Positions 32,300 through 41,398 of a stretch of DNA of 64,000 bases are shown here, in pieces (position 1 is the first letter of the stretch; the number at the start of each line of letters is the position of its first letter). The position numbers and the translations under genes were made by a program. This DNA comes from Pluralibacter gergoviae ATCC 33028 = NBRC 105706 (GTDB taxonomy: Bacteria; Pseudomonadota; Gammaproteobacteria; Enterobacterales; Enterobacteriaceae), in the NCBI RefSeq assembly GCF_001598855.1, contig NZ_BCZS01000014.1, forward strand, positions 62,001 to 126,000. Direction: 5' to 3'. The notes beneath the pieces were generated by a model, which made no database searches, was not told the DNA's origin, and worked only from the letters and a program-made list of their open reading frames with translations.

Positions 32300-34021
32300 A
32301 TGCGCATACTGGCTCCCTATCTGGCACTCTACAAGCGGCACAAGTGGCTGCTGCTGCTCGGCATCGTGCTGGCCATCATCACCCTGCTGGCAAGCATCGG
32401 CCTGCTGACCCTCTCCGGCTGGTTCCTGTCGGCATCGGCGGTGGTCGGCGCCAGCGGGCTTTACAGCTTTAACTATATGCTCCCTGCCGCCGGAGTACGC
32501 GGGGCAGCGATCATCCGTACCGCCGGGCGCTACTTCGAGCGGCTGGTGAGCCACGACGCCACCTTCCGCGTGCTGGAGCACCTGCGGGTCTTTACCTTCA
32601 GCAGGCTGCTGCCGCTCTCCCCCGCCGGACTGGCGCGCTTTCGCCAGGGCGATCTGCTCAACCGGGTAGTGGCCGATGTCGATACTCTCGATCATCTCTA
32701 TCTGCGGGTGATCTCGCCGCTGGTCGGCGCCCTGGTGGTGATCGTCGTGGTCACCTTCGGCCTCAGCTTTCTCGACGCTGGCCTGGCGCTGACCCTCGGC
32801 GGCATTATGCTGCTGACATTGCTACTGCTGCCGCCGCTGTTCTATCGCGCCGGCAAGCCCGTCGGCGAGAGCCTGACCCGGCTTCGCGGTCAGTATCGCC
32901 AGCAGCTCACCGACTGGCTGCAGGGGCAGGCGGAGCTGAGCATATTTGGCGCCAGCGGACGCTACCGCGACGCGCTGACCGACACCGAACAGGCCTGGCA
33001 CGATGCCCAGCGCCGCCAGGCCGGGCTGACCGCGCTATCGCAGGTGGCGATGCTGCTGATCGGCGGCGCGGCGGTACTGGCGATGCTGTGGATGGCCTCC
33101 GGCGGCGTCGGGGGCAACAGCCAGCCCGGAGCGCTTATCGCCCTGTTCGTCTTCTGCGCCCTGGCCGCGTTTGAGGCGCTGGCCCCGGTCACCGGCGCGT
33201 TCCAGCATATGGGCCAGGTCATGGCCTCGGCGCTGCGCATCACGCAGATCATCGATCAGCGGCCGGAGGTCACCTTCCCGGCGGAGGCCGGCGAATCGCC
33301 CGCCCGCGTGGCTTTAACGCTGGAAAACATCTGCTTCAGCTATCCGCAGCAGGCGCAGCCCGCGCTTAACGACCTTAGCCTGCGGGTGGCGGCCGGCCAG
33401 CACGTGGCGATCCTTGGCCGTACCGGCTGCGGCAAATCCACTCTGCTGCAGCTGCTCACCCGCGCCTGGGACCCGCAGCAGGGCGCGCTGTTGCTCAACG
33501 ACCGCCCCATCGCCGATTTCGATGAGTCCGCGCTGCGCCGCGCCGTCAGCGTCGTGCCGCAGCGGGTGCACCTCTTCAGCGCCACCCTGCGCGACAACCT
33601 GCTGCTCGCCTCTCCCGCCGCCTCCGACGAGGCGCTCGGCGACATGCTCCGGCGCGTCGGCCTTGAAAAGCTGCTCGACGACGGCGGCCTCAACGACTGG
33701 CTGGGCGAAGGCGGACGCCAGCTCTCCGGCGGCGAGCTGCGCCGCCTCGCCATCGCCCGCGCCCTGCTGCACGACGCGCCGCTGATGCTGCTCGACGAGC
33801 CTACTGAAGGGCTGGATGCAGAAACGGAAAGCCAGATCCTCGCGCTGATGCAGGAGGCTATGCGGGATAAGACCGTGCTGATGGTGACCCACCGCCTGCG
33901 CGGACTGGAACGCTTTGCGAACATCGTGGTTATGGATAGTGGCGCAATCATTGAACAGGGTAATCACACAGAACTGCTGACCCGGCACTCACATTATTAT
34001 CAGTTCAGGCAGCGGCTATAG
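32300..34021 (+). CDS. cydC: Heterodimeric thiol ABC exporter, subunit CydC (tail probably replaced)
   Basis: Partner of CydD, 573 residues, the E. coli length. Walker A is GRTGCGKST, signature LSGGELRRLAIARALL, and Walker B LMLLDEPTEGLD. The last 30 or so codons differ in style from the rest: the final 100 bases are visibly richer in A and T, and the tail (VVMDSGAIIEQGNHTELLT...) departs from E. coli CydC in places where a decayed copy 7.4 kb downstream, just before aat, agrees with it. This suggests the 3' end was exchanged when an island inserted. The protein stays full length and is presumably active. Confidence 0.96.
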   Translation: MRILAPYLALYKRHKWLLLLGIVLAIITLLASIGLLTLSGWFLSASAVVGASGLYSFNYMLPAAGVRGAAIIRTAGRYFERLVSHDATFRVLEHLRVFTFSRLLPLSPAGLARFRQGDLLNRVVADVDTLDHLYLRVISPLVGALVVIVVVTFGLSFLDAGLALTLGGIMLLTLLLLPPLFYRAGKPVGESLTRLRGQYRQQLTDWLQGQAELSIFGASGRYRDALTDTEQAWHDAQRRQAGLTALSQVAMLLIGGAAVLAMLWMASGGVGGNSQPGALIALFVFCALAAFEALAPVTGAFQHMGQVMASALRITQIIDQRPEVTFPAEAGESPARVALTLENICFSYPQQAQPALNDLSLRVAAGQHVAILGRTGCGKSTLLQLLTRAWDPQQGALLLNDRPIADFDESALRRAVSVVPQRVHLFSATLRDNLLLASPAASDEALGDMLRRVGLEKLLDDGGLNDWLGEGGRQLSGGELRRLAIARALLHDAPLMLLDEPTEGLDAETESQILALMQEAMRDKTVLMVTHRLRGLERFANIVVMDSGAIIEQGNHTELLTRHSHYYQFRQRL

Positions 34022-34051
34022 TGCTGCCTGGATAGGGTATCTCTCGTTTCA

Positions 34052-34089
34052 CCGGCCGGGAGGCTTACTGCACCCCGGCTTTATTTTTT
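34052..34089 (+). terminator. Terminator after cydC
   Basis: GCCGGG and CCCGGC form a stem with a 13-base loop, followed by TTTATTTTTT about 30 bases past the cydC stop. Confidence 0.75.
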
Positions 34090-34770
34090 CCGCAGACGGT
34101 CGAGCCCCGCCTTCGCAAAATAGCATTACTACATAATCGCTCGCTGACCGTTCGCTCCTGCTCTCTCTGGCACTCTCCCTCATTGGTGGAGAGCGGAAAA
34201 TCATCGCCTCCGATATTCTGACAACGCAACCCCACCTGAAGTGGCTGAGTGCTCTGAGCGCTGTTCCCTGTACGGCCCGGCAATACCCTGACGTCACGCG
34301 TCTGACATTCAATTGAAGTCGGAAGAAAGTCTGGAACTCAATGTACATGTCCAGGGGAAGGAGTGAGCGTGACAACATCTTCCGTATCATGGTGGTGGGG
34401 GATACATCGCCGATGTACGGACTCAGGCCGCAGATTGGTGGTATTTCGTCGATGATAAGCACAATACGCGGCATCATGCTTCTTCGTCACCATCGAGGAA
34501 AGTATTTGCGGGCAATAGGGTGTATTCGATGACGGCGCAAATAATTTGCGTGGTTCTCCTCCAAAAAATGAAACATTATTCCAATAACTCTTTATTTTAT
34601 TAATAGTTCCATCATTTCTGCTGCCTTAAAATGAACCCACGCAGTTCAATAAAATATCGACAAGGCTCACAGAATATGAACGCAAAAATTTTTCGCATTG
34701 CGTATGTAAAATATGCTGTGATTTAATCCTTATTGTCAAACATTCTTTATACGAAGACTGAGAATAAAAA
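34090..34770. other. Gene-poor left flank of the island
   Basis: About 680 bases separate the cydC terminator from the GH105 gene. The first 450 have mixed composition and an open minus-strand frame (34049-34477) whose product (MMPRIVLIIDEIPPICGL at its start) I do not recognise; it overlaps the cydC terminator and is probably not a gene. It may be the residue of an older insertion. The last 200 bases are very AT-rich and should hold the promoter of the uronide operon. A weak inverted repeat, TGAAC-N7-GTTCA (34632-34648), is a possible LacI-family operator. Confidence 0.5.
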
Positions 34771-35853
34771 ATGGAAAAGAGTTCGCTGAATAAAAACATT
34801 AATTTACTGCTGCGCGGTTTTACTGAGTTAAAAGATAACGGGAGATTTAATGAACCCAATCTTGACGGTAGCGCCGGAGATTATATTTCGTTCTCAAGCT
34901 GGGAATGGCCGCAGGGCGTTGGATTATTTGGATTGATACGTTTATGGGAAAACACAAAGTCTGATGCACTATATCAAATTATCGACAAGTGGTTTCAGGA
35001 AAATATCGAAAAAGGGCTGCCGAACCTGAACGTAAATACCACCGCGCCGATGCTTCCCCTGTCACTTTTCTGGGCCCATCACCGACAACCGCATTACCAG
35101 CAGGTACTGGATAACTGGGCTAACCGCGTAATGACTGAACTTCCGCGTACCCCGGAACAGGGTTTTCAGCATGTGGTTTCTGACGGTATTAATGAAATGG
35201 AGATCTGGGACGATACCCTGTTTATGGTCGTGCTGTTCCTGGCACACTACGGTACGGTATCCGGACGCCAGGAGCTGGTTGATGAGGCGGTCCGTCAGTT
35301 CCTGCTGCACGCGCGCTATCTTAACGATCCGCAAACTGGTTTGTGGTACCACGGCTGGAGCTTTGTCGAGAACAGCAACTTTGCCAATGCCCGCTGGGCG
35401 CGCGGTAATGCATGGATAACCGTAGGCATACTCGAATTGCTGGAGCTTGCCGATGTGGGCGCTGGTGTTCGCGCATATCTGATCGAGTGTCTGAAAAAGC
35501 AGGTTAATACACTGATTGATTTACAGGCCGATAACGGAGCCTGGCACACCCTACTTGACCATCCTGATTCTTACATCGAAATTTCTGCCACCGCAGGTTT
35601 TGGCTATGGATTATTAAAAGGCGCGCGTCTGGGAATTGGCGATGAACGGTGGCTACAGGCGGGAGTGAAAGCGCTGGCGATTGTTCAGGATAATATTGAC
35701 GCAGAAGGGACAGTACACAATGTTTCTTATGGTACGCGAATGGGGCGCACACTGCAATTTTATAAAGACATTCCATTACAACCTACCGGTTATGGGCAGG
35801 CGCTGGCCATATTATGCCTGAGTGAAGGTTTGCACCTGATGGATAATAAATAA
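34771..35853 (+). CDS. GH105-type unsaturated uronyl (rhamnogalacturonyl/glucuronyl) hydrolase
   Basis: It is 360 residues with the (alpha/alpha)6-barrel pattern of glycoside hydrolase families 105/88, which remove a 4,5-unsaturated uronic acid from the non-reducing end of oligosaccharides made by polysaccharide lyases. Family motifs: WDDTLFM (residues 146-152, with the likely catalytic Asp), YHGWSF (about 193-198), WARGNAW (209-215), and GAWHTLLDHPDSYIEISAT, then GFGYGLLKGARLG. No signal peptide is visible, so it should act in the cytoplasm on imported substrate. It is the first gene of an operon with the next two; the 5' part of the gene is AT-rich compared with the core genes. The exact sugar next to the unsaturated residue cannot be read. 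Confidence 0.87.
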   Translation: MEKSSLNKNINLLLRGFTELKDNGRFNEPNLDGSAGDYISFSSWEWPQGVGLFGLIRLWENTKSDALYQIIDKWFQENIEKGLPNLNVNTTAPMLPLSLFWAHHRQPHYQQVLDNWANRVMTELPRTPEQGFQHVVSDGINEMEIWDDTLFMVVLFLAHYGTVSGRQELVDEAVRQFLLHARYLNDPQTGLWYHGWSFVENSNFANARWARGNAWITVGILELLELADVGAGVRAYLIECLKKQVNTLIDLQADNGAWHTLLDHPDSYIEISATAGFGYGLLKGARLGIGDERWLQAGVKALAIVQDNIDAEGTVHNVSYGTRMGRTLQFYKDIPLQPTGYGQALAILCLSEGLHLMDNK

Positions 35854-35883
35854 AATAATAACATTCTCTTTTGGAGAAATATC

Positions 35884-38367
35884 ATGGCTATCGAATGTAG
35901 TAATTTTAATTTAACTGCGGGTAATGCCGTACGCTACTGGCAGCTATCCGAGATTACAAGCTTGCGGTATGACACGGCGGATTCGCCGATGGCAGGCGAA
36001 ATGGATCCATTCTTCTTTTTAAGCAAGCATAAAAATTTCATTCCCCACACCTACCCGTGCCGTGACGATTTTCGCCAACACTTTGCCGGGCTGAAACCGC
36101 AGCCGTTCGCCCCCGCGAGTTACTCTCGCTGGTGGTTTCCGTTTGCCTCCGACAGAGTGGACCTGTCCGGCTTTTGGTTTCGGCCAACCCGCGTTGGTGC
36201 CTGGGCGAGAACGCTGCTCGATTGTCCCCAGGCGGGAGAATATCGTTTTCGCCTGGCAACCTGCGGCGGCGCATTGTTGAAACTGAACGGCGAAGACATA
36301 CTCTGGATGGCCGATTATCAGCGCAATCTGGAAAGCCAGAGAGAATTCAGCCTATCGCTGCAGGCAGGAAAAAACGTGCTGGAGCTGTGGATTGATGATT
36401 TAGCCGAGCGCGATATTCGCTTCTTCTTCCAACTCGACTACCTCAGCGACGAACCGCTACGCATTGCGCTGGAAACGCCATTAGCCGATGCGCAGGTCAA
36501 GGAGATGGAACAGCTACTTGACGGCGTTTCCTTTGAACATCCGGTATACAACCGCGGCACCATTCGGCTGCTATTTCCCCAACCCGCGTCGACGAACTAT
36601 GATCTGCACATCACTGTCCAGGGCGATTTTATCTCGCTCGACGAACCGGTCACGCTGCATAGTCAGTTGGTCGCCGGCGAATCGCGGGCCACAATCGCGG
36701 AAAGTGAAGATATCCCGGCTGATTTCCGTAACTTCCGGATTACGCTTCAGCGTGAAGGCTTCGGGATAAGCCGCTCGCTTGGCGTCGAAATCTGCCACGC
36801 CGACCGTCAAACGGTAATCCCGCAAACTCAAGAGGCGCGGATTGCTGAAGCGCTCAACGTCGTTGCGCATGAAGGCGAATATAGCAGCGTCAAAGCGCTG
36901 GCGCGGCTTGCGTGCGGTCTTAACGATGAGCAAACCCAACAGATGCTGAATGGCGTTCTGCCGTCAGTAATCGACTGCCATGACTGCGCGGACTTTACGC
37001 TGGTTCCGCTACTGTGGTGCCGCACAGTGTGGGGCGACAAGATCGATCCAGAGGTTCGCGGGCGCATCGATGACGCCATTCTGCGTTTCCGTTACTGGAT
37101 GGACGAACCAGGCAACGATGTACAGTGGTACTTTTCTGAGAACCACGCCCTGCTGTTCCACACTGCAGCACTACTGGCAGGTAACCTCTTCCCGAATGCG
37201 ACGTTCACCCGCTCCGGGCGTAGCGGGCGCGAGCAGGCAGCGACGGGTAAGGCGCGCGTTCTCAGTTGGCTGGACCACTTTGAACAGTGCGAAATGGCCG
37301 AATGGAACTCAGCCCCCTACTTTCCTATCGATCTGAAAGGGCTTACCGCGCTGGCAGCACTATCGGGCGATGCTCAGATAAGCCAGCGGGCCATTGCGGC
37401 AATAATGCGTTTACTGACGCAGATTGCCCGCTCCGCCCACCAGGGTTTTCTAACCGCCTCACAGGGGCGTTCTTATGAACATACCCTACGTGCCGGGCGC
37501 TCCCTGGAGCTGGCGGCGATTTCACGTTTGCTATGGGGCAAAGGCAACTACGGCTGTCGTTTCCATGCGCTGCCGCAATTAGCTCTGCTGCTGCAGGAGG
37601 GGCTGCTCACCCTTCCGGCAGAACTGGCGGAAGTGGCCGTCTGGCAAAAGGAAAGCGCCATTGAGTGGTGCTTCGCTCAGGGCGCTGACCGGATTGCCAG
37701 GCTCTATCACTACAAAAACCGCCATGCGGCAATGGGGTCAATCGCGGGCTATCGCTGGGGAGAATGGGGTTATCAGGAGACGCCCTTTCATTTACGTCTT
37801 GGCAACCAACCCGAAGCGCAGATCTGGATCAACCATCCTGGCGAGACCCTCCACGGTGGTTTCGGTCGCCCCTCTTACTGGGGCGGATGCGGTACGCTGC
37901 CTCGCGTTCAGCAATATCGCGGACTGGCCGTGCTGACGTTCAGTGTGCATAGCGATCAGCCAACCTTTACGCACGCCTGGCTACCACAAAGTTTGTTCGA
38001 TGAAGTCGCTATCAACGGCCAGCGTGCTGCCGTACGCGGCGGTGACGGTATGGCGCTGCTGATAGGTAATCAGGCGTTCGAAACGGTGAGTACGGGCCCA
38101 ACGCGCGGCTGTGAAATTCGCCTTAACGGGCAACAAACCTGCTGGTTGGTTCGCATCAACGATCGGCCCGATAGCTCCCTGGACGCCTTCATCGCGCGCT
38201 TTAGCAACCTGCTCCTAACGCAGCACGACGATGGCTGTATCGAAGTGGACGATCCGCTGTACGGAACGGTGCGCTTCCTGGCCGATGGACGCGTTAGCGC
38301 CGAAAACCGCACGCTTGACCCACAGCAGTGGCACGTCGCGGGCAGTAGCCGCGAACTACATCTGTAA
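35884..38367 (+). CDS. Large toroid-type carbohydrate-active protein, family unresolved
   Basis: It is 827 residues with no signal peptide, so probably cytoplasmic. I do not assign a family. The N-terminal part (about 90-190) looks like a PA14/galactose-binding beta-sandwich (AGEYRFRLATCGGALLKLNGED). A central helical region (about 310-600) has the look of an (alpha/alpha)-toroid, with conserved-looking groups FSENHALLFH (417-426), LFPNATFTRSGRSGRE, EWNS (473-476) and SQGRSYEH (526-533). A beta-rich C-terminal part follows, as in polysaccharide lyases and some beta-glucuronidases. Its place 30 bases after a GH105 gene and before a hexuronate transporter suggests it cuts a uronic-acid-containing oligosaccharide. 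Candidate catalytic residues are Asn/His 420-421, Tyr 531 and Glu 532 (inference). Confidence 0.6.
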   Translation: MAIECSNFNLTAGNAVRYWQLSEITSLRYDTADSPMAGEMDPFFFLSKHKNFIPHTYPCRDDFRQHFAGLKPQPFAPASYSRWWFPFASDRVDLSGFWFRPTRVGAWARTLLDCPQAGEYRFRLATCGGALLKLNGEDILWMADYQRNLESQREFSLSLQAGKNVLELWIDDLAERDIRFFFQLDYLSDEPLRIALETPLADAQVKEMEQLLDGVSFEHPVYNRGTIRLLFPQPASTNYDLHITVQGDFISLDEPVTLHSQLVAGESRATIAESEDIPADFRNFRITLQREGFGISRSLGVEICHADRQTVIPQTQEARIAEALNVVAHEGEYSSVKALARLACGLNDEQTQQMLNGVLPSVIDCHDCADFTLVPLLWCRTVWGDKIDPEVRGRIDDAILRFRYWMDEPGNDVQWYFSENHALLFHTAALLAGNLFPNATFTRSGRSGREQAATGKARVLSWLDHFEQCEMAEWNSAPYFPIDLKGLTALAALSGDAQISQRAIAAIMRLLTQIARSAHQGFLTASQGRSYEHTLRAGRSLELAAISRLLWGKGNYGCRFHALPQLALLLQEGLLTLPAELAEVAVWQKESAIEWCFAQGADRIARLYHYKNRHAAMGSIAGYRWGEWGYQETPFHLRLGNQPEAQIWINHPGETLHGGFGRPSYWGGCGTLPRVQQYRGLAVLTFSVHSDQPTFTHAWLPQSLFDEVAINGQRAAVRGGDGMALLIGNQAFETVSTGPTRGCEIRLNGQQTCWLVRINDRPDSSLDAFIARFSNLLLTQHDDGCIEVDDPLYGTVRFLADGRVSAENRTLDPQQWHVAGSSRELHL

Positions 38368-38372
38368 TCAAC

Positions 38373-38390
38373 GTCCGGCTAAGGCCGGAC
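38373..38390 (+). repeat. Small intercistronic hairpin
   Basis: GTCCGG and CCGGAC are inverted around CTAAGG between the large toroid gene and the transporter gene. There is no T-run, so it is more likely an mRNA-stabilising or translation-tuning hairpin than a terminator. Confidence 0.45.
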
Positions 38391-38402
38391 AAGGAAATAA
38401 TA

Positions 38403-39749
38403 ATGGATACGCAAATCGACAAACCGTCTGCGCCTTCCAGGCAGAATGCCGTTGATGTTAACCAGAACACGCTGCACAATCCCGCGCGCGAGGTGGCTAA
38501 ACCGAAAAGTAACTATCGCTGGTTTGTATGCTCCATGCTGGTATTTGCCACGACGGTTAACTATATGGACCGTCAAATTCTCGGCCTGCTGGCGCCGATG
38601 CTGCAAAAAGATATCGGCTGGACGCAGATGCAGTACAGCTGGCTGGTCAATGCGTTTACCATCGCTTACGGTGTCGGCACGCTGGTATGCGGGCGCATAA
38701 TCGACAAGCTGGGGACCAAAATTAGCTATGCAGTGGCGATGGTGGTCTGGAGCGCCGCGGCGATAGCCCATGCGGTGGTCGGCTCTGTCGCGGGGTTTGC
38801 GCTGGTGCGCGTCCTGCTTGGTCTGGGGGAATCGGCTAACTTCCCGGCCGCCATGAAGGTTATTGCCGAGTGGCATCCTAAAAAGGAGCGCACGCTGGCC
38901 ACCGGCATTCTTGGGGTCGCGGTCAATATCGGCGTAGTCATCTCTCCGGCGCTGATCCCGCTGATAGCGGTACATTACGGCTGGCACGGGGCGTTCTTGA
39001 TCCTCGGTGCCATTGGCTTTCTGTGGCTGATCCCTTGGTTCATCGCCTTTGGTCCGGTGAAGGCGAAAGCCAGCGCAGAAGAGCAGACGTGGATTGCCCA
39101 GGATAGAGAGGAAACCGTCAGTATTTCTGCCATTAAATGGACGCGTTTGCTGGGCTATCGCCAACTATGGGCGGTGGCAATAGGCAAAATATTGACTGAC
39201 CCAATCTGGTGGTTCTTCCTCTTCTGGCTGCCGAAATGGCTCAACGAATCTTGCGGTATCAATATGGAAAGTCTCGGTTTACCGCTGATCGTCATTTATC
39301 TCTTCGCCATCGTCGGCAGCCTGGGCGCAGGCTGGTTACCCGGTAAGCTGATGAGTAAAGGCTTTAGCACCGCCAGCGCGCGTAAAATCACGATGCTGAT
39401 CTGCGCCTGCCTGGTACTGCCGATTTTCGCCGCTACCCAGGTCGAGAATCTGTGGGCCGCAGTCGCGCTGGTAGGGCTGGCTGCAGCGGCACACCAGGGA
39501 TGGTCTGCCAATATTCTGACCTCTGTATCTGACCTGTTCCCGAGCGCCGCCGTAGGTTCAGTCGTGGGGATTGGCAGCACTTTTGGGATGATCGGTAGCG
39601 TTATCTTTTCTACGGTGATTGGTGCCGTGCTTGAGTCCTCAGGTAACTACTGGGCGCTGTTTGCTATCAGCTCTGTCGCTTACCTGCTAGCATGGGCAGT
39701 GATGTATCTTCTGCTGGTACCAAAAATGGAGCGGGCTAAATTCGATTAA
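38403..39749 (+). CDS. MFS hexuronate-type transporter (ExuT-like, anion:cation symporter family)
   Basis: It is 448 residues with 12 membrane segments after a 40-residue hydrophilic N-terminus. Family features: RWFVCSMLVFATTVNYMDRQ in the first span, GRIIDKLGTK in the first loop, and LGLGESANFPAAMKVIAEWHP, typical of ExuT/GarP/GudP-like proton symporters of hexuronates and hexarates. It is the third gene of the island operon, 35 bases after the large toroid gene, with GGAAATAATA before the ATG. In this setting it probably imports an unsaturated uronic acid oligosaccharide or the free uronic acid. Confidence 0.88.
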   Translation: MDTQIDKPSAPSRQNAVDVNQNTLHNPAREVAKPKSNYRWFVCSMLVFATTVNYMDRQILGLLAPMLQKDIGWTQMQYSWLVNAFTIAYGVGTLVCGRIIDKLGTKISYAVAMVVWSAAAIAHAVVGSVAGFALVRVLLGLGESANFPAAMKVIAEWHPKKERTLATGILGVAVNIGVVISPALIPLIAVHYGWHGAFLILGAIGFLWLIPWFIAFGPVKAKASAEEQTWIAQDREETVSISAIKWTRLLGYRQLWAVAIGKILTDPIWWFFLFWLPKWLNESCGINMESLGLPLIVIYLFAIVGSLGAGWLPGKLMSKGFSTASARKITMLICACLVLPIFAATQVENLWAAVALVGLAAAAHQGWSANILTSVSDLFPSAAVGSVVGIGSTFGMIGSVIFSTVIGAVLESSGNYWALFAISSVAYLLAWAVMYLLLVPKMERAKFD

Positions 39750-39764
39750 CCCGTGCCCTTTCCC

Positions 39765-39794
39765 GGTGGCCCGTATTACGCAACACGGGCCACC
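39765..39794. terminator. Hairpin at the convergent ends of the transporter and LacI genes
   Basis: GGTGGCCCGT and ACGGGCCACC are perfect 10-base inverted copies around a 10-base loop. The structure overlaps the LacI stop codon. No T-run follows on either strand, so it may block both transcripts or protect their ends rather than act as a classic terminator. Confidence 0.55.
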
Positions 39795-40816
39795 GATTGA
39801 CGCTCCACGATGGTACACGCCAGCTCAACACGCCTTGGAATTTCCACACTCCCCGCAATCATATCCTGCAGTAACTCCAGTGTCAGCGTACCAATTTCCT
39901 GCACCGGAAGGTGGACGGTAGTCAACGGTGGCGTTGCAAACTCTGCCTGGGGCAGATTATTCATACCCATCACCGAAATATCCTCCGGCACACGCATTCC
40001 CAAAGCCAGCACGCCACTGATCGCACCGAGCGCCAGCGAATCATTGGCGCACAGTATCGCTGAGCACTCGCGCGGATTGTCACGAAAACGCGCGATCACC
40101 GCCTGCTCAGCCAGTTCCGGTAGCCAGTCGGTTACCGTCAGGATACGCGACTCATCGCACGCCAGTTGACGACAGCGCATTGCTTCACGCCAGCCGTCCT
40201 CTCGCTGTTCGATCGTCCGCCTGCCGGGGTGAGTTAAAAACAGAATGTCGCGATGGCCCCGCTCCAGCAGATATTCACAGGCCATGCGCGTGGCCGAACG
40301 GTTACAGGGCAGCACGCTGGATAAGCGCATCAGCGGATCTTCAGTGTTCGCCAGCACCGTCGGTTTTTTCAGATTCACCACCGTATTCAGAAAGTCGCTG
40401 TCATCGACCGTCAGCGCCAGCACTCCCCCGACATCCGGCTCTTCCAGCAGAGCCTGCAGAGAACCGTTATCATTATCGTTAAGCCGATGGATCGTGAGAT
40501 CAATCCCCAGAACCTTTGCCCGCTCTTTCAGTCCTTGCAGCACGTACCAGCTGAACTGATAGCGGTTATAATCCAGCATCGCCACCTGTGAAATGGCCAG
40601 AACAATTCGCGCACCGCCCAGCTCCTGAGCAGGCGTATAGCGCATCGCCCGCGCCACTTCCTGAATACGCGTACGCAGTTCCTGGCTGACCCCTTTTTCA
40701 CCCGACAGCGCCCGAGACACTGTACTGAGCGAGGTGCGACATCGGGTCGCGATATCTTCCAGACGAACGCGGCGATACCCCGCCTCGCGCTCTGCCTGAT
40801 TGTCTGATTTACTCAT
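39776..40816 (-). CDS. LacI-family regulator of the uronide island
   Basis: It is 346 residues. The N-terminal helix-turn-helix and hinge read VRLEDIATRCRTSLSTVSRALS, followed by the periplasmic-binding-protein-like effector domain (ILFLTHPGRRTIEQREDGW; AILCANDSLALGAISGVLALG). The C-terminal dimer region is complete. It is convergent with the transporter operon and most likely represses it until an uronide inducer is present (inference from position). Its ATG overlaps the stop of the AraC-type fragment behind it (ATGA). Confidence 0.92.
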   Translation of the reverse strand: MSKSDNQAEREAGYRRVRLEDIATRCRTSLSTVSRALSGEKGVSQELRTRIQEVARAMRYTPAQELGGARIVLAISQVAMLDYNRYQFSWYVLQGLKERAKVLGIDLTIHRLNDNDNGSLQALLEEPDVGGVLALTVDDSDFLNTVVNLKKPTVLANTEDPLMRLSSVLPCNRSATRMACEYLLERGHRDILFLTHPGRRTIEQREDGWREAMRCRQLACDESRILTVTDWLPELAEQAVIARFRDNPRECSAILCANDSLALGAISGVLALGMRVPEDISVMGMNNLPQAEFATPPLTTVHLPVQEIGTLTLELLQDMIAGSVEIPRRVELACTIVERQSVARVA

Positions 40817-41094
40817 CTCTTATCCTTTCTGACGCCACACTTCACACGACGTAATCCAAACACCCTTTTATACCCTGCGATGAAATGGTTGCTGTTAGCA
40901 AAGCCGTATAGACAGGCAATTTCTATCATCGACATTGCCGTTTCACTTAACCTCCGCCACGCAGACGCCAACCTCAACTGTACTAAATCGTTATCAAGGG
41001 TTAACTCCGTTTCCCCCTTTAATATGCCAAAAACGGTACCACTGGTGAAATGGAAGGACCCGGCCATCTGCCGCCAGAGACGATCTTCATCACC
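40813..41094 (-). pseudogene. Truncated AraC-type regulator (DNA-binding domain only)
   Basis: On the minus strand about 93 codons, open from a TAA at 41095-41097, encode the double helix-turn-helix domain of the AraC family: WRQMAGSFHFTSGTVFGILK, then LVQLRLASAWRRLSETAM and IACLYGFANSNHFIAGYKR. The sensor domain that should precede it is missing, and the sequence upstream has stop codons. The first ATG in it would give 84 residues. I take it as a decayed remnant, though a small DNA-binding protein cannot be ruled out. It overlaps the LacI start by four bases. Confidence 0.7.
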
Positions 41095-41097
41095 TTA

Positions 41098-41398
41098 TTT
41101 ACGAAGCCAGCGTCACCGCCTACGTAGTTTCGCGCAGGTGCGTTTTTCAGGGAGAAGATCAGGGACCCACGCGCGGGCCCTTCATCGCCAGTTAACGCCT
41201 CGGAGGGAGGGTTATTGTTCTTCACAGGCGCTCCGGGCGCAACATGTCAATCTGATAAGTTAGCAGGACGTTTCCTTTTACGCTGTGGGCTATCCCCGGC
41301 AAAGCAGCCCCGGCGCGGACTCGCTTTACTTACCGGCGAAAACCCGCGCCCTTCGCTGCGTGAGGCATGCCCACCGAGCAGACTCGCGCGCCGGCACA
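41098..41398. other. Gene-poor right flank of the island
   Basis: Roughly 300 bases without a recognisable gene separate the AraC remnant from the cydC remnant. Short frames on both strands, such as 41019-41225 on the minus strand, show no family I know. I read it as decayed insertion sequence. Confidence 0.5.

Noticed and set aside
34049-34477. 142-codon minus-strand frame beginning MMPRIVLIIDE
   Set aside because: It overlaps the cydC terminator, has no ribosome-binding site I can see and no recognised family. Kept only as unexplained sequence in the island flank.
41019-41225. 68-codon minus-strand frame beside the AraC remnant
   Set aside because: It overlaps the AraC-like frame in another phase and shows no recognisable domain.
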